A stretch of 29,335 bases of DNA from Darwinimomas sp963643215 (lineage in GTDB: Bacteria; Bacillota; Clostridia; Lachnospirales; Lachnospiraceae): assembly GCA_963643215.1 (NCBI GenBank), contig CAVIJY010000017.1:1-29335 (forward strand), given 5' to 3'. Positions 21,741 to 29,335 of this stretch are shown here, piece by piece. Positions within the stretch are counted from its first letter, which is position 1; each line of letters begins with the position of its first letter. The translations under genes and the position numbers were made by a program. The notes under the pieces were generated by a model. The model searched no databases. It saw only the letters and a list, made by a program, of their open reading frames with translations, and had not been told where the DNA came from.

Positions 21741-23007
21741 GCTGCACCTCCGTTTCGAGAGCGTCAAGCGCACTCCTTCTCAGCTCATTCAGGCGGCTCA
21801 CAGGAATGAATATCCCGTCATCCGCTTCTATCTCCAGACGCTTCCAGCGATAGGCTGTGGCTCCCGTCTTCTCCAGCTGCCGTCTCAGATCGGCCTCTGC
21901 CATGGGTCTTCCGACAGCTCTCTCAGGCTCTGCGCCCGTCGCCTGCGCCGTCAGCTCTCCGTTTGATACCGTAAGCACCGCAGGCTCTCCCAGTCTGAAT
22001 ACAGCTCTTCCGGTTATCTCCGTCGTTCTTACAGCATTGACATACCGCTCATCCAGATAGGCATACAGAGCCTCCTTAGCTCCAGGGTTCTTCTTCTCCT
22101 CCCAGGCCATCATGTCTCTTCCGTTTTGCCTGTGATAGTATCCCGATGTGGTTCCGCCTCTGTCGAAAAGATCTGCGAGAAACCTCAGATCCTTCGGATC
22201 CACGCTCCACTCTGCCGCATTGCTCAGATATCTGTCTGCGTACTTGCGCCATACCGATGTAACCCCCGCTGTATAGCGGGGGCTCTTCATACGACCTTCT
22301 ATTTTGAAGCTGCATATGCCGGCCTGCGCCAGCTCCGGAACGAGCTCGAGCGCATTGAGATCCTTCATGCTCAAGAGCCGCCCCTGTGCGGTTTTTCCTT
22401 TATAGCTGCATGTATATGCCAGCCTGCAGCTCTGCGCACAACGTCCTCTGTTCCCGCTTCTTCCGCCTATCAGACTGCTCATAAGGCATTGTCCGGAGTA
22501 GCTGTAGCACATGGCTCCGTAGACAAATGTCTCTATCTCGACATCTACATGCTCCTTTATATTCCGTATCTCATTCAGTGACAGCTCTCTGGCCGGCACC
22601 ACTCTGCATACTCCGAGCCGTCTCGCAAGCTCCGCGCTTCTTGCGTCGGTTACAGTCATCTGCGTGCTGGCATGCAGCGGAAGATCCGGGAACTCCCTGT
22701 GTATGAGGCTCAATGCTCCAAGATCCTGAACCAGCACCGCATCGACCCCTTCTCTGTAGTACGGGAGCAGAAAATCATACAGCTCATCAAGCTCGCTGTC
22801 CTTGAAAAGTGTATTGACCGTCATATATACTTTGACGCCGTATCTGTGCGCGTAGTGCAGTCCGTCCATGAATCTGTCCGTGTCGGGATTGTCCGCATAT
22901 GCCCGTGCACCGAAGCGTGAAGCGCCCATATATACTGCGTCGGCGCCTGCATTGACCGCCGCCACAAGACTCTCATAGGATCCTGCCGGCGCTAGCACCT
23001 CTATCAT
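21718..23007 (-). CDS. U32 peptidase family protein (RlhA/TrhP-like), N-terminal half with Fe-S cysteines and DUF3656-like region
   Basis: A 429-residue protein starting MIEVLAPAGSYESLVAAVNAG, the standard U32 TIM-barrel opening. The signature block has four cysteines, C167, C174, C190 and C194 (YGAMCYSYSGQCLMSS...NRGRCAQSCRLAY), the iron-sulfur site of the RNA-hydroxylating members RlhA and TrhP. After FKIEGRMKSPRYTAGV comes a DUF3656-like extension (about 290-410). It ends at RLNELRRSALDALETE, where full-length homologues continue into a second domain. Start at 23005-23007 is supported by GGAGGAG; another ATG 18 nt earlier is less likely. It follows ruvB by 14 bp. Substrate is unknown; tRNA or rRNA hydroxylation is the best guess by homology. 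Confidence 0.9.
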   Translation of the reverse strand: MIEVLAPAGSYESLVAAVNAGADAVYMGASRFGARAYADNPDTDRFMDGLHYAHRYGVKVYMTVNTLFKDSELDELYDFLLPYYREGVDAVLVQDLGALSLIHREFPDLPLHASTQMTVTDARSAELARRLGVCRVVPARELSLNEIRNIKEHVDVEIETFVYGAMCYSYSGQCLMSSLIGGRSGNRGRCAQSCRLAYTCSYKGKTAQGRLLSMKDLNALELVPELAQAGICSFKIEGRMKSPRYTAGVTSVWRKYADRYLSNAAEWSVDPKDLRFLADLFDRGGTTSGYYHRQNGRDMMAWEEKKNPGAKEALYAYLDERYVNAVRTTEITGRAVFRLGEPAVLTVSNGELTAQATGAEPERAVGRPMAEADLRRQLEKTGATAYRWKRLEIEADDGIFIPVSRLNELRRSALDALETEVQHAYQRTV

Positions 23008-23021
23008 CGCACTCCTCCATA

Positions 23022-24026
23022 TCATATCTGCTTTGGGATGCTGATCCCCAGATGGCTGTAGGCGTGCTCTGTCGCCACGCGCCCCCTCGGAGTCCTGTTG
23101 ATGAGCCCGTTCATGATCAGATACGGCTCGTATACATCCTCAAGTGTCCCGGCATCCTCTCCCAGAGCTGCTGCCAGAGTATCCAGCCCGACCGGGCCGC
23201 CTGAGAACTTGTCTATGATGCACTCAAGTATGGCTCTGTCGTTCTGATCAAGGCCGAGCTGATCTATCTCCAGTATATCCAGAGTATAGTCCACCACATC
23301 CCTGGTGACATTTCCGTCAAAGCGTACCTGTGCGAAATCCCTGACACGCTTTAAAAGCCGGTTGGCCAGTCTCGGCGTTCCTCGGCTTCTTCTCGCTATC
23401 TCTCCGGCTCCCTCCGGATCTATGCTGACTCCCAGTACATCCGCCGAGCGCGTCACTATCTTCTCCAGCTCTGCCTGCGTGTAGTATTCAAGCTTGTGCA
23501 CCACTCCGAATCGGTCGCGAAGCGGTGCGCTCAAAAGACCTGCTCTGGTTGTGGCTCCGATGAGTGTAAATCTCGGAAGCTCCAGTCTGATGCTTCTTGC
23601 TCCGGCCTCCTTGCCGATCATGATGTCTATGGCATAGTCCTCCATCGCCGGATAGAGAACCTCCTCCACCTGCCGATTCAGCCGGTGTATCTCATCCACA
23701 AAAAGCACATCGCCCGGGTGGAGATTGTTGAGAACGGCAGCCATCTCCCCCGGCTTTTCTATGGCCGGTCCCGAGGTTATCTTTATATTTACTCCCATTT
23801 CATTGGCTATGATTCCGGCCAGCGTGGTTTTGCCCAGTCCCGGCGGCCCGTAGAACAGCAGATGATCCAGCGACTCTCCTCTGCTCTTGGCAGCCGAGAT
23901 ATAAACCTTGATCTGGGACTTGATGCGCTCCTGCCCGATGTATTCTTCCAGCCGCTGAGGTCTCAGCTTATTGTCTGCGACCTTGTCCTCTCCGGTCGCC
24001 TCCGTAGTTATGATGCGTCTTTCCAT
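23022..24026 (-). CDS. ruvB: Holliday junction branch migration helicase RuvB
   Basis: An AAA+ motor of 334 residues that drives branch migration with RuvA. It shows Walker A GPPGLGKT (60-67), Walker B VDEIH (D111), sensor-1 region IGATTRAG (157-163), and the arginine finger in APLRDRFG (R170), with the C-terminal winged helix ending in TPRGRVATEHAYSHLG. It lies 83 bp after ruvA with AAGGGA about 11 nt before the ATG. Confidence 0.98.
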   Translation of the reverse strand: MERRIITTEATGEDKVADNKLRPQRLEEYIGQERIKSQIKVYISAAKSRGESLDHLLFYGPPGLGKTTLAGIIANEMGVNIKITSGPAIEKPGEMAAVLNNLHPGDVLFVDEIHRLNRQVEEVLYPAMEDYAIDIMIGKEAGARSIRLELPRFTLIGATTRAGLLSAPLRDRFGVVHKLEYYTQAELEKIVTRSADVLGVSIDPEGAGEIARRSRGTPRLANRLLKRVRDFAQVRFDGNVTRDVVDYTLDILEIDQLGLDQNDRAILECIIDKFSGGPVGLDTLAAALGEDAGTLEDVYEPYLIMNGLINRTPRGRVATEHAYSHLGISIPKQI

Positions 24027-24109
24027 ATGTGCTCGTTCCCTTATGCCGCCTCTTCTTTTCTGCCGTATCCGCGGCTCTGCGTCTTTGTCATATGAGATTG
24101 CCTAAGTTG

Positions 24110-24715
24110 TCATATGAGATGCTTAAGTGCTGCCTTGAGCACCTCCTCCGGCATCATGTTCTCTCCGTAAACCTCGTGAACCGCTCTTGCGGCCTGAGAT
24201 GCCGAGTAACCGAGCGCCGTAAGCGCCTCAATCGCCTCAGCTGCAGCCGCTGCGGATGATGCGCCGCCTTGGCTCTCCGCGACCCCAGCTCCGTGAGAAT
24301 CTATGATCTCGCTGATATCTATCTTGTCTCTCAGCTCCAGTATCAGGCGCTGTGCCATCTTGGCGCCTACCCCCGGCGCTCTGGCTATAGCCTTTGCGTC
24401 GCCTGCCGCTATCGCCATGCGCAGATCATCCGGAGTCAGCGTTGAAAGTATGGCCAGCGCCGCCTTCGGTCCTATACCGCTGACGCTGATAAGCCTCTCA
24501 AACATCTCCTCGTCTCTGCGCGAGAGAAATCCGTAGAGGCTCATGGCATCCTCGGATATCTTGAAATATGTATAGAGTATTGCCTCCTCGCCTATGCCGG
24601 GCAGAGCCTCCAGCACGGTATAGGGAACATTGATCTCCAGACCTATGCCCGATGTCTCTATGACGCATCTGCTGTCGGCCACCTCAGCCAGACGCCCTCT
24701 GACAAATGATATCAT
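24110..24715 (-). CDS. ruvA: Holliday junction DNA-binding protein RuvA
   Basis: A 201-residue protein of normal length. The N-terminal OB fold begins MISFVRGRLAEV. Two helix-hairpin-helix motifs follow (SVSGIGPKAALAIL and APGVGAKMAQRLILEL). An Ala/Ser/Gly-rich flexible linker (about 145-160) leads to the C-terminal RuvB-binding domain (ALTALGYSASQAARAV). It forms the tetramer that holds the four-way junction open for RuvB. It starts 3 bp after the beta-helix gene and is followed by ruvB. No ruvC is in the window. Confidence 0.97.
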   Translation of the reverse strand: MISFVRGRLAEVADSRCVIETSGIGLEINVPYTVLEALPGIGEEAILYTYFKISEDAMSLYGFLSRRDEEMFERLISVSGIGPKAALAILSTLTPDDLRMAIAAGDAKAIARAPGVGAKMAQRLILELRDKIDISEIIDSHGAGVAESQGGASSAAAAAEAIEALTALGYSASQAARAVHEVYGENMMPEEVLKAALKHLI

Positions 24716-24718
24716 GTA

Positions 24719-25405
24719 TCAGCTCTGCTCCTTTATCCTTACAATCGACGCATCCTGCTTGTATATGCAGCCGCTGCTCACACTTCCTCTTACGCTGCTC
24801 AGCGGTCTCACCACGCTGCCGCGTCCTATCACTACCCCGGGATTCAGTACGCTGCCGCAGCCTATCTCCGCATTGTCGCCGATCATCGCCCCGACCTTCT
24901 TGCGTCCGGTATCAACATCTGCGTCTTCGAAATGCACGATGACATGTCTTTTATCCGAGCGCACATTGCTTGTCAGCGCCTGAGCGCCCGTATGAGCCTT
25001 ATATCCCAGTATGGAATCGCCTATATAGTTGTAGTGCGGCGTTTCGGCTCCGTCAAATATGATGCAGTTTTTGTATTCGCAGGAGTTTCCTATGACCACT
25101 CCCTCTCCGATCACTACATCGCTTCTGATAAATGCTCCCGGCCTTATCTCGCAGTCTGCCCCTATGACGGCAGGGCCAAGTATTGTGGTCGCCGCCGGAT
25201 TGATGATTCTCACGCTTTTATGTATCCATACATGCTCAGACGGATGATTCCATTCTCCGTCGTCAAGCCCCGGGCCGTGCTCCAGTATCCATGCATGTAT
25301 GCCATCAAGAGCCTCCCACGGATACCGGCATGCCTCCAGAAGCGATGCCGTCATGGTATGGCTCAGATCAAACAGCTGTGTTGTTCTTGCCTCTTCTGCT
25401 CTCAT
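24719..25405 (-). CDS. Left-handed beta-helix protein, GlmU C-terminal-like acyltransferase fold
   Basis: A 228-residue protein. The N-terminal 55 residues (LFDLSHT... YPWEALDGIHAWI) resemble Clostridial proteins often labelled UDP-N-acetylglucosamine pyrophosphorylase. The rest is hexapeptide-repeat sequence: IINPAATTILGPAVIGADCEIRP in segments, then VVIGEGVVIGNSCEY, IGDSILGYKA, GAMIGDNAEIGCGSVLNPGVVIGRGSVV. There is no nucleotidyltransferase domain, so the pyrophosphorylase name would be misleading; sugar-phosphate acetyltransferase or a binding role is possible. Its start overlaps the topB end by 38 nt; the conserved LFDLSHT segment argues for the start at 25405 over a later ATG at 25354. 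Function is not established. Confidence 0.82.
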   Translation of the reverse strand: MRAEEARTTQLFDLSHTMTASLLEACRYPWEALDGIHAWILEHGPGLDDGEWNHPSEHVWIHKSVRIINPAATTILGPAVIGADCEIRPGAFIRSDVVIGEGVVIGNSCEYKNCIIFDGAETPHYNYIGDSILGYKAHTGAQALTSNVRSDKRHVIVHFEDADVDTGRKKVGAMIGDNAEIGCGSVLNPGVVIGRGSVVRPLSSVRGSVSSGCIYKQDASIVRIKEQS

Positions 25406-27473
25406 AATGCGAAGCTATCTCCCTGTATGCCTGCGGTACTATATAACGATTATTTATGTTCTTGACGGCATTGACCTTGCCCGAGACAAATGCATCCAGC
25501 TTGGCCATATATTCGTCCTGTGTGATGCTCCCCTCTGCCACATATGACAGTCCCTTCTCCCAGCTCGCTGTAAGATCAGGGTTCAGAAGCGCTCGGATCG
25601 AGGCATATACCACCTCATATATCATCTCTCCCATCAGTGTGGGAGTGATGGTCTGCGTCTTTTTGTTGACCGCAAGATATTTTATATTCTCCAGCTTTTT
25701 CAATATCTCGGCTCTGGTCGCCGATGTGCCTATGCCGCTGCCCTTTATCATGGCTCTCAGCTCCTCGTCCTCGATGAGCTGGCCCGCATTTTCCATCGCA
25801 AGTATCATAGAGCCCGTGGTATACCGCTTGGGCGCTGTGGTCTCGCTCTCTTTGACTTCTGTTTTCCTTATATCCGTCTTCGTTCCTTTTTTCAGGCCGC
25901 CTATCCATGCTCTGACAGCCGCATCGGCTCCCGCGTTGCTCTCTGCGTCGTTCTCTGCTTTGCTTCCCGCATCCACGGCTTCCCCGCTGCCCGTGCCTGC
26001 CTGATCTGCCGCTCCCGCGCCTGTCTGATCTGCCGATCCCGCGGCTCCGGTCACCTTCAGATACCCCGGCTCCTTCAGAAGCCTTGCGGAATAAAACATA
26101 TGCTCTCCCGCAGCTTCCCATTCAAGCGATATCTTCTCATATACGGCTGCAGGGAAAAATATACTCAGAAAGCGCCTGCATATGAGCTCATATACTTTTC
26201 TTTGTATATCCCCCGCGCTTCTCAGGGCGGAAAGCCCCTGTCCTGTGGGGATGATGGCATAGTGATCCGTGATAGCCGAGTCATTGGTGTATCTGCTCTT
26301 TGCTATCTTCTTATATGCATCGTCCTCAAGCACCTGCCTTGCAAGCTGCGACAGCGGCTGCGGCTTGTCGAAGATATCATCCGAAAGTCCGGCCAGTCCT
26401 CTGATGTTTTTCGATATCTCTTTTGCCACTGCGCTCGACAGAACCCGGGCATCGGTTCTGGGATATGTCACCAGCTTCTTTTCGTAAAGCTCTTGTATGA
26501 TCTTCAGCGTCTCATCCGGACTGATCTTGAATCTCTTCGAGCAGTCATTCTGTATCTCTGCGAGATTGTAAAGCAGCGGCGGGTTCTTGGTTTCCTTCTT
26601 CTTTTCCTTTTTTATCAGCACCGCGCGTCCGGCGTCCTGTATCTGCTGCGCCAGCTGCTGCGCATCCTCCCGGTATTTAAAACCGTTTTCCTTGTACAGC
26701 CGCGGCGAACCGGCATACCGGCTGCCCTGCGCGGCGCGCCACTCGCAGGATATACTTTCATCGCCCGCCGCCAGCTCCGCCGTCACGCGATAGAATGGAG
26801 TCTTTTTAAAATCGCGGATCTCCCTCTCCCTGCGCACTGTCATTCCAAGCACGCATGTCATGACCCGTCCCACGCTGATCACGACTCTGTCCTTCTTCAT
26901 GGCGGACGATACCGCCTGACCGTACTTGAGCGTCAGTATGCGGGAAAAGTTGATACCCATCAGATAGTCTTCCTTGGCTCTGAGATAGGCGCTCGCAGAC
27001 AGATTGTCATACTCGCTCCAGTCCTTGGCCTCCCGGATGCCCTTGCGTATCTCCTCCTCTGTCTGAGAATCTATCCAGACTCTTCTGCGCTTTTTCTCCG
27101 GGCTCACTCCTGCCATCGCATCCGTGAGTCTGTATATATACTCTCCCTCCCGCCCGGAGTCCGTGCAGATATATATGCAGCCTACATCGTCTCTGTTCAG
27201 AAGTCCCCTGACAGTCTCAAACTGAGGTCTGACCGCATCTATCACCTCGTATTTGAACACCTCCGGGATGAACGGAAGCGTGTCCGTAGACCATCTTTTG
27301 AGTCTTTCATCATATTTGTCCGGATAACTCATAGTCACCAGATGCCCTACGCACCAGGTGACTATATATTTATCGTCCTCGATATAACCATTGCGGCGCG
27401 AGCCGCCTACTCCCAGTACTCTGGCAAATTCGGCAGCCACGCTTGGTTTTTCCGCGATGAAAAGATCCTTCAT
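25368..27473 (-). CDS. topB: DNA topoisomerase III
   Basis: A type IA topoisomerase of 701 residues that relaxes and decatenates DNA by single-strand passage. The TOPRIM domain has E8 (FIAEKPSVA) and the acidic triad region DSGREGE (105-111). The catalytic tyrosine is Y337 in TYPRTDAR. The gate domain includes GIGTSATRAEIL. Residues about 476-520 form an Ala/Gly/Asp/Ser-rich linker unlike the rest, between two ordered gate regions. No C-terminal zinc fingers are seen. I chose the ATG at 27471-27473 because the frame's earlier ATG (27527) would overlap asd by 46 nt and the protein family starts at MKDLFIAEKPS. Confidence 0.95.
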   Translation of the reverse strand: MKDLFIAEKPSVAAEFARVLGVGGSRRNGYIEDDKYIVTWCVGHLVTMSYPDKYDERLKRWSTDTLPFIPEVFKYEVIDAVRPQFETVRGLLNRDDVGCIYICTDSGREGEYIYRLTDAMAGVSPEKKRRRVWIDSQTEEEIRKGIREAKDWSEYDNLSASAYLRAKEDYLMGINFSRILTLKYGQAVSSAMKKDRVVISVGRVMTCVLGMTVRREREIRDFKKTPFYRVTAELAAGDESISCEWRAAQGSRYAGSPRLYKENGFKYREDAQQLAQQIQDAGRAVLIKKEKKKETKNPPLLYNLAEIQNDCSKRFKISPDETLKIIQELYEKKLVTYPRTDARVLSSAVAKEISKNIRGLAGLSDDIFDKPQPLSQLARQVLEDDAYKKIAKSRYTNDSAITDHYAIIPTGQGLSALRSAGDIQRKVYELICRRFLSIFFPAAVYEKISLEWEAAGEHMFYSARLLKEPGYLKVTGAAGSADQTGAGAADQAGTGSGEAVDAGSKAENDAESNAGADAAVRAWIGGLKKGTKTDIRKTEVKESETTAPKRYTTGSMILAMENAGQLIEDEELRAMIKGSGIGTSATRAEILKKLENIKYLAVNKKTQTITPTLMGEMIYEVVYASIRALLNPDLTASWEKGLSYVAEGSITQDEYMAKLDAFVSGKVNAVKNINNRYIVPQAYREIASHYESRRGKNNTAV

Positions 27474-27481
27474 TACCTGCT

Positions 27482-28567
27482 TTACTTGCTTTCGATATAT
27501 CCCTGCGCCGTCAGAAGCTCCGCGCACTCCACGGCTCCGCCTGCCGCGCCTCTGAGAGTATTGTGCGAGAGTCCGACGAACTTCCAGTCATATACCGTAT
27601 CCTCACGCAGCCTTCCTATGCTGATGCCCATGCCGCGCTCATAGTCCACATCCAGTCTCACCTGCGGTCTGTCGTCCTCCTGCATATACCGGATAAAATG
27701 CTCGGGCGCACTCGGGAGCTTCAACTGCTGCGGCAGACCTGAGTAGCTCTCCAGTCTGTCTATCAGTTCGTCCTTGGATACCTTCTTTCTGAACTTGACA
27801 AATGCCGCCGCCGTATGACCGTTGAGCACCGGAACGCGCAGACACTGGCATGTGATGACCGGCGATACTGCCGGAACTATCACGCCGCCCTCGATATGAC
27901 CCCAGATCCTCAGCGGCTCCTTCTCGGACTTCTCCTCCTCGCCTCCGATATAGGGGATGATATTCTCCACCATCTCCGGCCAGTCGGCAAAGGTCTTGCC
28001 CGCTCCGGATATCGCCTGATAGGTCGTAGCCACGACCTCGTAGGGCTCATATTCCATCCATGCATTGAGCGCGGGCGTATAGCTCTGTATGGAGCAGTTG
28101 GGCTTGACAGCCACGAAGCCCTTCGCCGTGCCCAGACGCTTCTTCTGATACTGTATCACCTCGGCATGCTGCGGATTGATCTCCGGGATGATCATCGGCA
28201 CGTCCGGCGTCCACCTGTGGGCGCTGTTGTTGGAGACCACGGGCGTCTCCGTCTTTGCATACGCCTCCTCGATAGCCTTGATCTCGTCCTTGCTCATATC
28301 CACTGCGGAGAAGCACATATCGACCATGCCCGATACCTTCTCTACGTCAGATACATCAACCACCTTTATGCTCTTTACCTTCTCGGGGATGGGCGTCTGC
28401 ATCTTCCATCTGCCTCCGACTGCCTCCTCATATGTCCTGCCCGCGCTCCTTGCGCTTGCAGCAAGCGCCGTTATCTCAAACCACGGATGATCTGCGAGCA
28501 GCGTCACAAATCTCTGACCTACCATCCCGGTCGCCCCGAGGATACCTACCTTGATCTTCTTGTCCAT
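27482..28567 (-). CDS. asd: Aspartate-semialdehyde dehydrogenase
   Basis: Reduces aspartyl phosphate to aspartate semialdehyde with NADPH, the branch point to lysine/DAP, threonine and methionine. The 361-residue protein has GATGMVGQ (11-18), the catalytic cysteine C158 in KPNCSIQSYTPAL and the catalytic histidine H251 in VLNGHTAAAF. The sequence around these sites resembles the archaeal/fungal-type ASADH subgroup rather than the E. coli type. It is in a DNA-maintenance gene run, not in the dap operon 9 kb away. topB begins 8 bp after its stop. Confidence 0.96.
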   Translation of the reverse strand: MDKKIKVGILGATGMVGQRFVTLLADHPWFEITALAASARSAGRTYEEAVGGRWKMQTPIPEKVKSIKVVDVSDVEKVSGMVDMCFSAVDMSKDEIKAIEEAYAKTETPVVSNNSAHRWTPDVPMIIPEINPQHAEVIQYQKKRLGTAKGFVAVKPNCSIQSYTPALNAWMEYEPYEVVATTYQAISGAGKTFADWPEMVENIIPYIGGEEEKSEKEPLRIWGHIEGGVIVPAVSPVITCQCLRVPVLNGHTAAAFVKFRKKVSKDELIDRLESYSGLPQQLKLPSAPEHFIRYMQEDDRPQVRLDVDYERGMGISIGRLREDTVYDWKFVGLSHNTLRGAAGGAVECAELLTAQGYIESK

Positions 28568-28593
28568 AGTTATCTCCTCCTATCACATGGCAC

Positions 28594-29335
28594 CTATGGC
28601 CTTGCCTTTATCCCGCGGTTGTTGCGGTGCCCCGGCTTGAGGCGTGCGGGATTGACCTCCCTGCCGCGTATCATGATCGTATCGGTCTGCGACAGCAGAT
28701 ATACTCCCGATACGCTCTCGCCCTTGCCCAGCTGTATACCCTTCTCGCCCTTGCTGGTCTTCTTCATCTCGGAGACCTCTGCCAGCGGGAATCTCAGCAT
28801 ATAATCATTATCCGTCACGAGGATCACATCCGTGTCCTCCTCGTCCAGCAGCTTGACGCTGACCACGCTGTCGCCGTCTGCCAGCTTCGTCGCGGCGACC
28901 GTCTTGTTGTTTGTCACAAACTCCGTGCTGGGCACGGTCTTTATCAGTCCCTGCTTCGTGACGAACAAGAGCCTTCTGCCCTCCAGCGCGCTGCCGGAAG
29001 CGACCTCCAGAGCATCCTCGACCGCCGTGTCATACTTGCTGATATTGTCTATCGGTACACCCTTGTCCTTGAGTCTGCCCGCCGGAACGTCCTGCATACG
29101 CACGGAATGCATCACTCCCGCAGAGGTAAATATGCATATCTTGTCCGTATTCAGCATCGGTATGACGAACCTGTAGTCGGCATTGACCGCCTCGGCGTTC
29201 TTGTCATAGGTATTCATGTCGATGGTCTTGCAATATCCGAACCTGTCAGCTACAAATACCAGCTCCTCCACCGCTGCCTTGGGCTCCTCGTAGACCGCCT
29301 CCGCAGCATCCTCGATGGTCGTCTTGCGCGGTGTG
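28594..29335 (-). CDS. Type II DNA topoisomerase subunit A (ParC/GyrA), C-terminal part only
   Basis: The reading frame is open to the right edge, so only about the last 246 residues are present; the breakage-reunion domain with its tyrosine is outside. The visible part is the C-terminal beta-pinwheel with repeated blades: VFVADRFGYCKTIDMNTYDKN in segments, ICIFTSAGVMHSVRMQDVP, KGVPIDNISKYD, LLFVTKQGLIKTVPSTEF, KTVAATKLADGDSVVSVK, DVILVTDNDYMLRFPLAEV. It ends LKPGHRNNRGIKARP. No clear GyrA-box (QRRGGKG-type) is seen; EKGIQLGKGE sits near where one might be. That favours a ParC-like subunit, but gyrase cannot be excluded without the rest. asd follows 26 bp later. Confidence 0.85.
   Translation of the reverse strand, partial: TPRKTTIEDAAEAVYEEPKAAVEELVFVADRFGYCKTIDMNTYDKNAEAVNADYRFVIPMLNTDKICIFTSAGVMHSVRMQDVPAGRLKDKGVPIDNISKYDTAVEDALEVASGSALEGRRLLFVTKQGLIKTVPSTEFVTNNKTVAATKLADGDSVVSVKLLDEEDTDVILVTDNDYMLRFPLAEVSEMKKTSKGEKGIQLGKGESVSGVYLLSQTDTIMIRGREVNPARLKPGHRNNRGIKARP

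Noticed and set aside
26100..27644. Long plus-strand open frame of 514 codons opposite topB and asd
   Set aside because: It is antisense to two clear genes, shows no recognisable domain and is Cys/His/Leu/Arg-rich as expected of a shadow frame created by the codon usage of the real genes.
28594..29271. A complete 225-residue gene starting at the GTG at 29271
   Set aside because: The frame is open to the window edge and the upstream codons (TPRKTTIEDAAEAV) continue the topoisomerase subunit, so this is the C-terminal part of a longer gene.

Overview
The window reads as a stretch of chromosome from an anaerobic Clostridia bacterium, most likely a Lachnospiraceae member of moderate GC. This rests on protein character: a DUF6472-type small cysteine protein, an NfnAB pair, a U32 peptidase with a DUF3656-like region, the Ddh route to lysine and a bacterial V-type ATPase. 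No ribosomal RNA is present, so genus is not claimed. From about 1.9 kb to the right edge every gene lies on the minus strand; only the lysR gene at the left end is on plus.

Layout from left to right. 1-1473: start of a branched-chain amino acid exporter gene (azlC, cut by the window edge), divergent from a LysR regulator with a T-N11-A dyad between them. 1474-1902: no gene; it holds a minus-strand terminator and two 127-bp tandem repeats that rewrite the 3' end of rlmD. 1903-4700: rlmD (23S rRNA uracil methyltransferase), a compact M24 aminopeptidase and a DUF6472 protein. 4701-5152: a self-contained tRNA-Trp unit (promoter, tRNA, terminator) plus the ATPase operon terminator. 5153-12441: seven-gene V-type ATPase operon, transcribed E-DUF2764-A-B-D-I-K. 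12474-13979: a monocistronic glucarate dehydratase gene with two direct repeats in its promoter region. 14237-18440: lysine/diaminopimelate operon dapA-dapB-ddh-lysA, with a structured leader of no recognised class. 18515-29335: a tightly packed run, transcribed as topoisomerase subunit A (partial), asd, topB, a left-handed beta-helix protein, ruvA, ruvB, a U32 peptidase split into two genes, nfnA and nfnB.

Functional links. asd supplies aspartate semialdehyde to DapA; DapB, Ddh and LysA complete a short lysine/meso-DAP route, and Ddh and usually DapB exchange NADP(H), which the adjacent NfnAB can supply by electron bifurcation with ferredoxin. The ATPase rotor protein carries a set of polar residues matching the sodium-binding site of Enterococcus hirae NtpK, suggesting a Na+-coupled enzyme.

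Most of the window is conventional housekeeping sequence. The parts most worth a second look are the repeat-driven remodelling of the rlmD 3' end, the dapA leader with its abutting palindrome, the split U32 gene, the paired repeats before gudD and the reduced ATPase subunit set. I see no CRISPR array, phage, transposase, toxin-antitoxin or defence system.
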